A stretch of DNA of 50,350 bases from Planctomycetota bacterium. Lineage in GTDB: Bacteria; Planctomycetota; Planctomycetia; Pirellulales; UBA1268. The position numbers were made by a program, and so were the translations under genes. Below the pieces are notes generated by a model. It did no database searches, had not been told where the DNA came from, and saw only the letters and a list, made by a program, of their open reading frames with translations. Shown piece after piece: positions 1 to 8,414 of this stretch. Position 1 is the stretch's first letter, and every line of letters starts with the position of its first letter. The DNA is taken from the NCBI GenBank assembly GCA_003669605.1, contig QWOP01000003.1, forward strand, positions 1 to 50,350, in the 5' to 3' direction.

Positions 1-96
1 GCCGAGAGGGATCGGGGCGGTTTGGGCAGCCCTCTCCATCCCCGGATGGCCACGACGCCCTATCCGTGGCGTGTCGTCTGGCTCAAGTTGACTCAT
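1..96 (-). CDS. possible 5' end of a truncated gene
   Basis: From an ATG at 96-94 the minus strand stays open for 32 codons to the window edge, beginning MSQLEPDD. It would lie downstream of the glycosyltransferase gene ending at 188, on the same strand, so it could be the next gene of the polysaccharide locus. A purine-rich GGAAA precedes the ATG. Thirty-two open codons in GC-rich DNA is weak evidence, and no family is recognisable. It may be non-coding. Confidence 0.25.
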   Translation of the reverse strand, partial: MSQLEPDDTPRIGRRGHPGMERAAQTAPIPLG

Positions 97-187
97 GTTT
101 CCGATTTCCGGCAACCCGGGGCCGAAACCAGATCGTAGCCTGAACCCCCCGGCGATTCCATGCACCGCCGCTGGCAACGGCGATCGC

Positions 188-1318
188 TCACGACAGACAG
201 TCGACGACTCGCTGGTAGCTGGCCCGGTGGGCCTCTTTCGTGAGGTGGCTGGCTGCGAAAGCACGGAGTCGATCGCGTTCCTTCGAGTCCACGGTCGTTA
301 TCCGCGGCAACGACTGGCCAGGTGTGCAGACCCACCCCAATTCATGGCGACGCACGAGGTCGCTGTAATCGCCGAGGTGATCGCTGATGAGGATCCGCAA
401 CCCGGCGCTCAGGTATTCCGCGAACTTCACCGGACTGGCGACCCGATTGGTGACCGCATCGTCCCTGACCATCACGCCAACATCGCACCCGCTGAGTTCT
501 CCATGGACCTTGTCCACCGTCACCCACCGCGAATCGACCCTCCCCGGATAGCGTTGGGCCAAGGCTGCGATTCCGGAGTCTGGGCGACTGAGAAACAACA
601 CGCTCAGGTTGGGCTGCGTTTCGAGCAGATTCAAAAGCAATGGCTGCAGCGATCCGAGCGACTGCCAACCCGCCGCACCGCCGCTGAAGACCAACCGTGG
701 TCCGCGCAGCGCCACGGCGGGAGCGGATTGCACCGTGGATGAAGCCATCGACTGATCAGTGGGGACCGACACCGTACAGGGGATGATGACCTGGGCCTCG
801 CCGGCATAGTCGTAATGGCTCCGCCAATATTCCACGAGCGCTCGACTCACGGCCAATCGAAAGTCGCTGGAATGGATCGCGTCGTGCTCTAGTCGCTTGA
901 CTGTTTGCATCCACGGCTCATTTCCGGGAGCCAGAAACTCCTCGGTTTCCGCAGCATAGGCTCCTCGGCCGTCAAAACAGACCCGCTTCGTAAGCCGTCG
1001 ACGCCGCATTCCCAGGGCAAGGTCGGCGGCAAACGGTCCGCGACAAATGATCCCGGAGGGACGCGTCCACGCACACACCCCCGCGAGGGTCGCAGCATTG
1101 GCCCACCAGCGGGAGATCGAGGGGGCCTGTGGAATCACCCAGGCATCGCGGCAATGATCCCGGATCTGTCTGCGGGAACTTCGGTAGGTTCTGCCGCTGA
1201 CCAACGCCACCAGGCGAACCGGGGGACCATCGATTGAGTTGAGAAAGCGCACGACATCCGTGACCTGCCCCCAGTAAACCCCACTGGGAGAGTCGTTGTG
1301 GGTCAGGTAGAGGATCAC
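188..1318 (-). CDS. glycosyltransferase, GT4-like
   Basis: Likely transfers a sugar from a nucleotide-sugar donor during surface polysaccharide synthesis, on the cytoplasmic side of the membrane. The 376-residue protein has a two-domain GT-B look. An N-terminal half begins ILYLTHNDSPSGVYWGQV, and the C-terminal half carries a VFSGG strand and a SPVKFAEYLSAG segment, typical of the donor-binding end of GT4-type enzymes. I chose the GTG at 1318 because it overlaps the wecB stop as GTGA. A longer reading from 1369 would run deep into wecB. This implies translational coupling to wecB. Acceptor and donor cannot be told from sequence. No signal peptide is seen. Confidence 0.75.
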   Translation of the reverse strand: MILYLTHNDSPSGVYWGQVTDVVRFLNSIDGPPVRLVALVSGRTYRSSRRQIRDHCRDAWVIPQAPSISRWWANAATLAGVCAWTRPSGIICRGPFAADLALGMRRRRLTKRVCFDGRGAYAAETEEFLAPGNEPWMQTVKRLEHDAIHSSDFRLAVSRALVEYWRSHYDYAGEAQVIIPCTVSVPTDQSMASSTVQSAPAVALRGPRLVFSGGAAGWQSLGSLQPLLLNLLETQPNLSVLFLSRPDSGIAALAQRYPGRVDSRWVTVDKVHGELSGCDVGVMVRDDAVTNRVASPVKFAEYLSAGLRILISDHLGDYSDLVRRHELGWVCTPGQSLPRITTVDSKERDRLRAFAASHLTKEAHRASYQRVVDCLS

Positions 1319-2406
1319 AGTACCCGCTCCAGCACTTCTAGAACCCGTTCGGTCGCGTGCCCGTCCCACAGCGGCGGGATGCTGCCCCGCTTGAACGAAC
1401 CGGCATCGATGCGGGCGATGGCCTCCCGGACAGCGTGCATATCAGACGGCACAAGTTCGTTGCTTCCGAGCGTAACGGTCACCGGCCGCTCGGTATTGGG
1501 CCGGAGCGTCAGGCAGGGCACGCGGCGATAGGTGCTCTCCTCCTGAATGCCACCGCTGTCGGTGAGAATAAAGCCGGCGGTGGCGATGAGTTTCTGGAAG
1601 GCGAAGTAATCCAGCGGCTCAGTGAACACCAAGCCCTCGATGGCGTCTGCCTTCGGCTTGAGCCCGAAGGAGGAGATATTTTTGGCGGTCCGCGGATGCA
1701 CCGGAAACACCACCTGTCGCTGACGGCAGACGTCCGCGGCGAGATCAAGGATCTCCGCGAGTCGGTCGGGGGCATCGACTGTCGCTGGACGGTGGAGCGT
1801 CATCAGGACGTGACCGCCTTTGCCGAGGCCGAGATCCTCCAGTGCCGTCGATGCCTGAACCTGCGGATCGAACGCCACCAGCGTGTCGATCATGGTATTG
1901 CCGACGAAATGCAGCGACTCCTCGCGGGCCTTCTCGGACCGGAGATTCTCAATCCCACTCTGTTCGGTGACGAAGAAGTGGTCGGTGAGCCTGTCGGTGA
2001 GGACGCGGTTGAACTCCTCCGGCATGGTGCGATCGAAGCTCCGTAGCCCACTCTCCAGATGGCCGATCGCCACCCCCATCTTGTTGGCAGTCACGGCAGC
2101 CGCCAAGGTGCTGTTGACGTCGCCGACGACGAGCACCAGATCGGGACGCTCCGCATCGATCACCGCCTCAAGGCCCGTCATGATCTCGGCGATCTGCCGG
2201 GTGGGAGTTCCGGCGGCGATTCCCAGGCAATGATCCGGTTGCACGCCCAACTGCTGGAAAAAGACGTCGGCCATGTTGGCGCTGAAGTGCTGCCCTGTAT
2301 GGACAATCCGCACCTCCACCCGCCCCCGCTTAGCCGCCACGCTCCGGAAGCGAGTGACCTTGATGATGTTCGGTCGGGTGCCGACGACGATCAGGATTTT
2401 CTTCAT
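1315..2406 (-). CDS. wecB: UDP-N-acetylglucosamine 2-epimerase (non-hydrolysing)
   Basis: Interconverts UDP-GlcNAc and UDP-ManNAc, or a related pair such as the WbpI substrate, supplying precursor for surface polysaccharide. The 363-residue length is normal for the family. Visible motifs are GTRPNIIK near the N-terminus, HTGQHFS, VVGDVNS, HLESGLRS, MPEEFNR, TLHRP and SGGIQEES, which include the expected catalytic Asp, Glu, Glu and His positions. The ATG at 2406 starts directly at MKKILIVVGTRPN, whereas an upstream extension to 2529 has no family character. The stop overlaps the downstream glycosyltransferase start. It is divergent from the dehydrogenase gene at 2681, which would use or make a related nucleotide sugar. 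Confidence 0.93.
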   Translation of the reverse strand: MKKILIVVGTRPNIIKVTRFRSVAAKRGRVEVRIVHTGQHFSANMADVFFQQLGVQPDHCLGIAAGTPTRQIAEIMTGLEAVIDAERPDLVLVVGDVNSTLAAAVTANKMGVAIGHLESGLRSFDRTMPEEFNRVLTDRLTDHFFVTEQSGIENLRSEKAREESLHFVGNTMIDTLVAFDPQVQASTALEDLGLGKGGHVLMTLHRPATVDAPDRLAEILDLAADVCRQRQVVFPVHPRTAKNISSFGLKPKADAIEGLVFTEPLDYFAFQKLIATAGFILTDSGGIQEESTYRRVPCLTLRPNTERPVTVTLGSNELVPSDMHAVREAIARIDAGSFKRGSIPPLWDGHATERVLEVLERVL

Positions 2407-2496
2407 TGTCGTATGGACTGTCCAAGTGGCGGCGGCCGCCTTACGGTACTGGATCAGGGGGACGATTCGCCAGCCCTGCCCGCACGACGCGACCTC

Positions 2497-2524
2497 GCCC
2501 CTCACAAGCCCCTCACAAGCCCCT
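2497..2524. repeat. 11-bp tandem repeat in a divergent promoter region
   Basis: Two perfect copies of GCCCCTCACAA (2497-2507 and 2508-2518) are followed by a partial third copy (GCCCCT, 2519-2524). They lie in the 274-bp gap between the divergent wecB and wbpA starts. This could be replication slippage or repeated protein-binding sites; sequence alone does not decide. Confidence 0.6.
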
Positions 2525-2680
2525 GCCACACACCCCCACCAGCCAGCGGTGCAGGGGCCGGCGGCGGATCCGAGAGCAGGCTGCTACACTGCCTGCGCGC
2601 TCCCCACCTCGAACTCCCGGTGAGGGGGGGATGTGTCCCGCGGGTCCAACCCCAATCACCTCAACCATACTCTTCCTCCC

Positions 2681-4036
2681 ATGAGTGCTTCTCAGGCTTC
2701 CGCAACTCACTCAAGCACCGCCGCATCGACAACCGCTCCCCGCCCGGATGGCCCGCGGACAGTCGGAATCGTCGGCCTCGGCTACGTGGGACTGCCGCTT
2801 CTCCTGGCCTACGCAAAAGCGGGGAAGCGGGCGATCGGATTCGACATCGATCCCCATAAGCCCGAGCAGATCCTCGCCGGGAAGAGTTACATCAAGCACA
2901 TTCCCAGCGCCGCAGTGGCGGAGGCGCGGAACAGCGGCTTGGTGGATGCCACCGTTGACTTCTCCCGAATCGCCGAGACCGACGCGGTGATCATCTGCGT
3001 CCCCACGCCGCTCGACGAGCATCTCGAACCAGACCTCTCCTACGTCACCGACACCCTCGACGCCATCTGTCCCCACCTCCGACCTGGGCATGTCGTCAGC
3101 CTCGAGAGCACCACCTATCCCGGTACCACTGAGGAAGAGGTGGTGCCCAGGGTGAAGGCCCGGGGGCTGGTGCCGGGGGAGTCGGTGTTCGTCGTCTACT
3201 CCCCAGAGCGGGAGGATCCGGGCAACCCCAACTTCACCGCAGCCAACATCCCCAAGGTGGTCGGCGGCTTCACTCCGGCATGCCTGGAAGCGGGAGTCGC
3301 GCTCTACCGGGCGGCCTTCGAGACGGTCGTGCCGGTGAGTTCGTGCGGAGTCGCCGAACTGACAAAATTGCTTGAGAACATCTACCGCGCCGTCAACATC
3401 GGCTTGGTGAACGAGTTGAAGATCGTGGCAGATGCGATGGGAATCGACATTTGGGAGGTGATCCGCGCCGCGGCCACCAAGCCGTTCGGCTTCACCCCCT
3501 TCTACCCGGGCCCCGGCCTGGGGGGACATTGCATCCCCATCGATCCGTTCTACCTCACCTGGAAGGCCCGTGAGTACGGCGTCAACACCCGGTTCATCGA
3601 ATTGGCGGGGCAGATCAATCGCAGCATGCCGGAGTATGTCGTCAGGCGGACGATGCTGGCCCTCAATGAGCGGGGCAAGGCGGTGAAGGGAAGTCGCGTG
3701 CTGATGCTGGGGCTGGCCTACAAGGCCGATGTCGATGACATGCGAGAGAGCCCGACGTTTGAATTGATGGACCGCTTCTCCGATCTGGGGGCCGTCGTCT
3801 CCTACCACGACCCGTACGTGCCGGTGATCGGCCCCACCCGGGAACATGCCAAGTGGAAGGGCGTTGCGTCCGCTGTATGGAACAGGGAGACCATCAACGC
3901 CGCCGATGCGGTGGTCATCGCCACCGCACACAAGGCGGTCAATCTCTCTGAGTTGGCCGCCTGGGCTGGCTTAGTGATCGACACCCGCGATGCGATGCGG
4001 GGAATCTCCGGCCCCGCGACGGTGATCAAGTCCTGA
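2681..4036 (+). CDS. wbpA: nucleotide-sugar dehydrogenase (WbpA/WecC type)
   Basis: NAD-dependent four-electron oxidation of a UDP-HexNAc (UDP-GlcNAc or UDP-ManNAc) to its uronic acid, in the cytoplasm. The 451-residue protein has an N-terminal Rossmann motif [10 protein letters not shown], a central [16 protein letters not shown] helix, the catalytic-cysteine segment [14 protein letters not shown], and a C-terminal domain with [16 protein letters not shown]. The SPEREDPGN segment is typical of the WbpA branch, but pairing with wecB would also fit WecC chemistry. I chose ATG 2681 over an earlier in-frame start at 2633 because the extra residues have no family counterpart. No strong ribosome-binding site is visible. 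It diverges from wecB and is followed by 263 bp without a convincing gene. Confidence 0.9.
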   Translation: MSASQASATHSSTAASTTAPRPDGPRTVGIVGLGYVGLPLLLAYAKAGKRAIGFDIDPHKPEQILAGKSYIKHIPSAAVAEARNSGLVDATVDFSRIAETDAVIICVPTPLDEHLEPDLSYVTDTLDAICPHLRPGHVVSLESTTYPGTTEEEVVPRVKARGLVPGESVFVVYSPEREDPGNPNFTAANIPKVVGGFTPACLEAGVALYRAAFETVVPVSSCGVAELTKLLENIYRAVNIGLVNELKIVADAMGIDIWEVIRAAATKPFGFTPFYPGPGLGGHCIPIDPFYLTWKAREYGVNTRFIELAGQINRSMPEYVVRRTMLALNERGKAVKGSRVLMLGLAYKADVDDMRESPTFELMDRFSDLGAVVSYHDPYVPVIGPTREHAKWKGVASAVWNRETINAADAVVIATAHKAVNLSELAAWAGLVIDTRDAMRGISGPATVIKS

Positions 4037-4277
4037 TATGAGGCCCACTGTGGTGATCGAATCGCACTGAATGCCGCGGAGTCGCAGACAGCGCCGATCC
4101 ACAACATGCTATTTCTGAAGTCGAAGCAGACCTGCGGATTCAACACCCCCGTGAACTCGGAATGACTGAACAGCATGGAACAAAATGCCTTCGTTCGCGG
4201 CTTTGAAGCCTCGATTCCTTCCGTTCTTCCTGCGTCGCTCGTTGTTGGCTGACCGGAAGCCAGCCACCCCGCCCTTG

Positions 4278-4295
4278 CTGTTCCGAAAAGAACAG
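4278..4295 (+). promoter_or_regulatory. inverted repeat just upstream of the GT2 start
   Basis: CTGTTC-(CGAAAA)-GAACAG is a perfect 6-bp inverted repeat with a 6-nt spacer. It ends 4 nt before the ATG at 4300, where a ribosome-binding site would lie. It could be an operator or an RNA hairpin masking translation initiation. No regulator can be named. Confidence 0.4.
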
Positions 4296-4299
4296 AATT

Positions 4300-5253
4300 A
4301 TGACGCCTGCCATTTCCGTCATCATCCCCAACCGAAACAAGGGGATGCTCATTCATGCAACCATCGACTCGGTGCTTTCGCAGACAGCGCTCCCGGAGAT
4401 CATCGTTGTCGACGATGCCTCCACCGACATCTCGCGTGATTTCGTGAGGGCACTTCCTCAGCGCCACACCGGAGTACGGGCGATCCTCCTCGACACTCCC
4501 CGCGGTGGCTCTCACTGCCGAAATCAGGGATTGGCGATCGCCCGTGGTGAATTTGTCATATTCCTCGATTCAGACGATCTTTTTTCCCCAACATGCTGCG
4601 CGGGTCGAATCGCCGCCGCCACTGCACACCCCGAGTACGATCTCTGGGTGTTCCCGATGCGGGTTTTTCGAGAAAACCCCGACATTACCATCAGCGAATG
4701 GATCCCCGACAACCACACCGACCACTTGACGGCGTTTCTCTCCCACCGCCTTCCTTGGTCGATCATGCAACCGCTCTGGCGGCGTTCGGTCCTTGAAAGC
4801 CTAGGCGGTTTTGACGAGTCTTTCGAGCGACTGCAGGACCCGGAACTGCACACCCGTGCGATCCTTGCCGGTGCGCGTGTGCGATGTTTTCCAAAAGCAG
4901 AACCAGATTGTTACTACCGTATCGCCGAGTGCCGCACTACGATCGATCCAGCCGTCGCCGCCAAGCAACATGCTGCCGCTTCGATCCACTACTACAAAAC
5001 GTTCGCAGATCGGATTGGCGAACGCTTGCCACAACTCTCCGGAGTACTCCAGTCGGCCATCGCAAGGACGATCAACGACTGGCGGGCCAACAAAATCTCT
5101 ACCGCGGATTTGCGCGTGATGACATCTGATCTGATCGGCATTTGCCGAATCCCCCGACATCAGCGCATCCTGTCTGGCTATGTGACCATGTCTTTGGCAA
5201 TCCCGTTCCACCCGCCGGGGATCGGTACCGTCATGCGAAAACTGCTCCGCTGA
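4300..5253 (+). CDS. glycosyltransferase family 2
   Basis: Transfers a sugar from a nucleotide donor in polysaccharide or glycoconjugate synthesis. The 317-residue protein opens with the GT-A signature ISVIIPNRNKG, followed by EIIVVDDASTD (about residues 33-43), SHCRNQGLA and FLDSDDLFSP near residue 90, which carries the DxD-type metal site. The C-terminal third is helical, without clear membrane segments, so it is probably cytosolic or peripheral. Its coding sequence is visibly less GC-rich than the housekeeping genes, as is common in polysaccharide loci. The start is the first ATG before the GT2 motif. There is no Shine-Dalgarno sequence, but an inverted repeat sits there. It converges with the RidA gene. 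Confidence 0.85.
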   Translation: MTPAISVIIPNRNKGMLIHATIDSVLSQTALPEIIVVDDASTDISRDFVRALPQRHTGVRAILLDTPRGGSHCRNQGLAIARGEFVIFLDSDDLFSPTCCAGRIAAATAHPEYDLWVFPMRVFRENPDITISEWIPDNHTDHLTAFLSHRLPWSIMQPLWRRSVLESLGGFDESFERLQDPELHTRAILAGARVRCFPKAEPDCYYRIAECRTTIDPAVAAKQHAAASIHYYKTFADRIGERLPQLSGVLQSAIARTINDWRANKISTADLRVMTSDLIGICRIPRHQRILSGYVTMSLAIPFHPPGIGTVMRKLLR

Positions 5254-5288
5254 ACGGTTGATTACTCCTGAGCGGACGCGATTGCTCT

Positions 5289-5302
5289 GCGCTGGCCAGC
5301 GC
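5289..5302. other. perfect 14-bp palindrome between convergent genes
   Basis: GCGCTGGCCAGCGC reads the same on both strands. It lies in the 60-bp gap between the convergent GT2 and RidA genes. There is no loop and no T-run, so a terminator role is doubtful. A protein site or chance are alternatives. Confidence 0.35.
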
Positions 5303-5313
5303 CGCCGCGACGG

Positions 5314-5775
5314 TCACTCCACTTCAAACAGCGCCTCGATCTCGACCGGAACGTTCTCCGGGAGGGCGGAGACCCCAAACGCACTGCGGACACCGATGCC
5401 GGTTTCCCGCCCCCAGATCTCTGCAAACAGTTCGCTGCAGCCATTGAGCACATGCGGCTGCTTGGTGAAGTCAGGCGTGCAATTGACCATTCCCAAGACC
5501 TTCATCACCCGCTTGACGCGGTCGACGCTCCCCAGCGCCTCTTCCAGCGTGGCGAGGATCGCACAGGCCACCTGACGGGCCGCGGCCTTGCCGGCATCGG
5601 CATCCAGATCGCTCCCTACCTTGCCCCGCAGGAGCGTGCCATCCGGGAGCAGCGGCAGGTGACCGGACGTGTAGAGAAGGTTGCCCGAGCGGAGAAAGGG
5701 AATGTACGCCCCCACCGGCTTCGGGGCCGGAGGGAGGGGCAGGTTGAGCAAACGGAGCACATCAGAGGCAGCCAT
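5314..5775 (-). CDS. RidA/YjgF/YER057c family protein
   Basis: RidA-type proteins hydrolyse reactive enamine/imine intermediates made by PLP enzymes, in the cytosol. This 153-residue member has the N-terminal GNLLYTSGHLP strand and the C-terminal signature GVRSAFGVSALPENVPVEIEA, which retains the key arginine that binds the substrate carboxylate. It belongs to the longer YjgF variants (about 150 residues) often seen beside catabolic genes, not the 128-residue classical RidA. ATG 5775 is preferred over the adjacent TTG at 5778. It lies 48 bp downstream of the aldolase-like gene on the same strand, so the two are likely co-transcribed. The physiological substrate is unknown. Confidence 0.88.
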   Translation of the reverse strand: MAASDVLRLLNLPLPPAPKPVGAYIPFLRSGNLLYTSGHLPLLPDGTLLRGKVGSDLDADAGKAAARQVACAILATLEEALGSVDRVKRVMKVLGMVNCTPDFTKQPHVLNGCSELFAEIWGRETGIGVRSAFGVSALPENVPVEIEALFEVE

Positions 5776-5823
5776 CAATACAGACTCCGAAAAAGGTGGA
5801 TGACGTGATTGTGGGCCGCTCCC

Positions 5824-6906
5824 TTACCCGCCGTAGGCCTGGGCGGTCGGCGCCCGCTTGAGATCGTCCCCAAGACTGCGATGAGGGGGAATCCCCTGGG
5901 TCTGGAGATCGCCATGGTAGGCCCGCACCGCCTCTTCAGCCGATACCTGACCATCAGCTACCAGCCGGAGGTGCTTGACGAACAGCAATTGGTCCTCGGC
6001 GGCGTTGATCTTCCGGCCGAAGAGGGCAACGCGGGCACCGTGCCGCTTGGCATCGGCAAGCAATCCGAACGCATCGTGCGTCGTGCCGGCGCCACCGCCG
6101 AGGATCCCGATAACCAGCGAGCGGTCGTAGGCTGCCAGTTGCTCCGTGACCTCCGGACCGAGATAGGGAATCTTGAGGAAGATCGGCCGTCCCGCCCGCG
6201 GCACCCCGGCGAGGGTCCGGACGACATGGTCAGCGAGGAAACGGGCAATCTCACGCGGCCGCTCCTCGCGGGGGCGCTCACCGGAGGGCCTGCCCGGGGT
6301 GCGGTCGATGCAGTTGGGATAGAAGACCTCGAGGAAATGCCGGAAACCGGCCCGCTCCGCGTCGATGCGGAAATCTCGATAGGCCTCGAGCATCGCCCGG
6401 TCGAGTCCGGCGTCGTCATTAAGCGTCAGGGAGAACAGCCCCAGATCGGCCCCGCGGCCGCGCTCGGCGTGGGTGGCATCGACGCGCCCGCACTGCGCTT
6501 GCGGGATCGTGGTGGTCGAGAAGGGGAGCGCGGGCTGCCGTGGATAATTGCCACTGCCGGATGCCAGCCAGATGTCACTGGTGTCGTTCATCCGCACCGC
6601 CGGCGTCACGTGGCTGTCGGCAAACAGCCCTTCGTCGATCGACAGGGTCTCGCTGGTGCTGGCGCTCATCAGCATGATGTCGACCAACCCCTGCTTGACA
6701 AGCGCCCGGATTGATCCACGGAAGTCCTCCATCGTGCGGAACGGCCCGCGAAACGGATCTCCCCCCCGCTGCACACCAGGGGAAGCGAGCCCAAAGGCCA
6801 TGTCGGCATCCTTGGCATCGGCGAGGATGAAGTCGGTGCAACTGGAATCGGCCACAATCCGGGCGAGCTTCAAGTCGAGAGATTTCTGGGGGGGCAACCG
6901 ATGCAT
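5824..6906 (-). CDS. class I aldolase-like TIM-barrel protein
   Basis: Probably a Schiff-base or related aldolase acting on a sugar phosphate or similar substrate in the cytosol; the reaction is not assignable. The 360-residue protein has alternating strand/helix blocks such as VDIMLMSAST, IFLKIPYLG (candidate Schiff-base lysine), LVIGILGGGAGTT and ARVALFGRKI, resembling the phosphate-binding end of DeoC/FbaB/LacD-type barrels. I chose ATG 6906 (MHRLPPQKS), which has AGGA eight bases upstream. The longer reading begins with TTG at 6933. It is divergent from the xylose isomerase-like gene and probably in an operon with the RidA gene, so a carbohydrate catabolic role is plausible. The family call rests on fold-like motifs only. 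Confidence 0.65.
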   Translation of the reverse strand: MHRLPPQKSLDLKLARIVADSSCTDFILADAKDADMAFGLASPGVQRGGDPFRGPFRTMEDFRGSIRALVKQGLVDIMLMSASTSETLSIDEGLFADSHVTPAVRMNDTSDIWLASGSGNYPRQPALPFSTTTIPQAQCGRVDATHAERGRGADLGLFSLTLNDDAGLDRAMLEAYRDFRIDAERAGFRHFLEVFYPNCIDRTPGRPSGERPREERPREIARFLADHVVRTLAGVPRAGRPIFLKIPYLGPEVTEQLAAYDRSLVIGILGGGAGTTHDAFGLLADAKRHGARVALFGRKINAAEDQLLFVKHLRLVADGQVSAEEAVRAYHGDLQTQGIPPHRSLGDDLKRAPTAQAYGG

Positions 6907-7258
6907 GGACTGGATTCCTGATGGCGTGGCCAAGGGGAAGGTGGCGGTCAGGGGGGAACGACGAATTGGTCAGAATCAGAATCAAAAGTGAGCCTCATCC
7001 TACCGATTGCAACAGATCGCGCCCCCTGTGGTGCGGCCGAACAGGCTTTTTCTTCGCCAGTTCTTCCTCAGCCCACTCGACCCACGCTGCATTTTCTCCT
7101 GCCGCCGTGTATTCTCTCCACCTTCAAGAGCGTCCACTCCCCGACTGATATGCGTCGGCGCGGGGGCTCTGCGGGCTCCCAGGATCGCCAGGAACCCGTT
7201 TCCATTCCATCCATCTACCCGGCTTCCACGCCCGTCACCTCTCAAGGGAATCGATCCC
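6907..7258. other. 352-bp divergent intergenic region
   Basis: Lies between the divergent aldolase-like and xylose isomerase-like genes and must hold promoters for both. I see no convincing gene, RNA or hairpin in it. Short open frames here have no family character. The stretch around 6970-7020 is somewhat AT-richer, but I could not fix -35/-10 elements. Confidence 0.6.
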
Positions 7259-8296
7259 ATGGCTGAATCGCAGTACCGCTTCTCCGTCGGCCCCTGGAAC
7301 ATCGGTCGCGGCGCCGATCCCTTCGGCCCGCCGGTGCGCCCCGCAGTCTCCTTCGACGAGGTGCTGGCCGTGGCGGTCGATCTGGGATTCGACGGCATTC
7401 AATTCCACGACGACGATGCCGTGCCCGACCTGGAGAATCTCTCGCCGGCACAGATCGTCCAGCAAGCAGAGGCGATGAAGCGGAAACTCGCTGACCTGAA
7501 CATGGTGGCGGAGTTCGTCGCACCGCGCCTCTGGGAACACCCCAGTGGCATCGATGGTGGCTATACGAGCAACGATCCAGCCGGGCGGAAGTGGGCCATC
7601 GAACGCTCCAAGCGAGCTGTCGATGTGGCCCGGGCCATGGGCACCGACCTGATCGTCCTCTGGCCCGCCCGCGAGGGCACCGGTGTCCGCGAAAGCAAAT
7701 GCCCGATCGATGCCTCTCGGAAAATGATCGAGGCTGTCAACGCGATCCTGGCCGCCGATCCCCGGATCCGCATCGCCATCGAGCCCAAGCCAAATGAGCC
7801 AGTCGACACGGCGTTCATCCCCACGATCGGCCATGCACTCGCCTTGGGAAGCCGCTGTGCCGACCCCGCCCGGGTGGGTGTGCTCATCGAGAGCGCCCAT
7901 GCGATCCTCGCCGGACTTGATCCCTCCGACGAAATGGGCTTTGCCCTGGCCGCCGGAAAACTGTGGAGCGTGCATCTCAATGATCAGAACGGGCTGAAAT
8001 ACGACCAGGACAAGGTGTTTGGGGCCGCCAACCTCCGTGGCGCCTTCGACCAGGTGCGGGTGCTGGAATCGGTCGACTACGCCGCCACCGGCGCGTTTGT
8101 CGGCTTCGACGTCAAGGCGCAGCGGACCCAAAAGGCCGAGCAGGCCACGGCCCACCTGGCCACCAGCCAGGCCGTTTTCCTCCGACTCGTCGAGAAGGTC
8201 CGGACTTTCCCCGTCAACACCGCCGACGAGATGATCGCCAACCGCGATTACGAGGCACTTGAGCGTCTCGTCCTCGAACACCTCCTGGGAGGTTGA
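7259..8296 (+). CDS. class I xylose isomerase-like TIM-barrel protein
   Basis: Resembles Streptomyces-type (class I) xylose isomerase, a metal-dependent aldose-ketose isomerase. Conserved elements include FHDDD (catalytic His at residue 50), EPKPNEP (Glu175, Lys177), IESAH (Glu211, His214) and KYDQD (Asp249, Asp251). At the position equivalent to metal ligand Asp245 of the Streptomyces enzyme the residue is His239, in SVHLND. The 345-residue length is shorter than the usual ~385-390 because the C-terminal dimerisation arm is reduced. ATG 7259 follows a GGGAA site, and the longer frame upstream has no family similarity. It probably acts on another sugar, so I give no xylA symbol. The divergent aldolase and RidA genes fit a sugar pathway. 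Confidence 0.75.
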   Translation: MAESQYRFSVGPWNIGRGADPFGPPVRPAVSFDEVLAVAVDLGFDGIQFHDDDAVPDLENLSPAQIVQQAEAMKRKLADLNMVAEFVAPRLWEHPSGIDGGYTSNDPAGRKWAIERSKRAVDVARAMGTDLIVLWPAREGTGVRESKCPIDASRKMIEAVNAILAADPRIRIAIEPKPNEPVDTAFIPTIGHALALGSRCADPARVGVLIESAHAILAGLDPSDEMGFALAAGKLWSVHLNDQNGLKYDQDKVFGAANLRGAFDQVRVLESVDYAATGAFVGFDVKAQRTQKAEQATAHLATSQAVFLRLVEKVRTFPVNTADEMIANRDYEALERLVLEHLLGG

Positions 8297-8414
8297 CCCT
8301 GGCCGTCAGCCCAGGCCGGTTTGCCGGTGGGCTTCGTTCGCGGGCGGCAGGGTAGGATTGGGGATGTCTCCTGTCAGCCGTGATGTCTGCCGGTTCCACC
8401 TGGGAACACCTCGC

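Noticed and set aside
2711..3931. 406-codon open frame on the minus strand opposite wbpA
   Set aside because: It mirrors a gene with clear dehydrogenase motifs; long antisense frames are expected in GC-rich DNA and it shows no domain character.
4278..4295. Reading the GT2 upstream inverted repeat as a LexA box
   Set aside because: Spacing (CTG-N12-CAG) does not match the E. coli box (N10), and a polysaccharide gene is not an expected SOS target.
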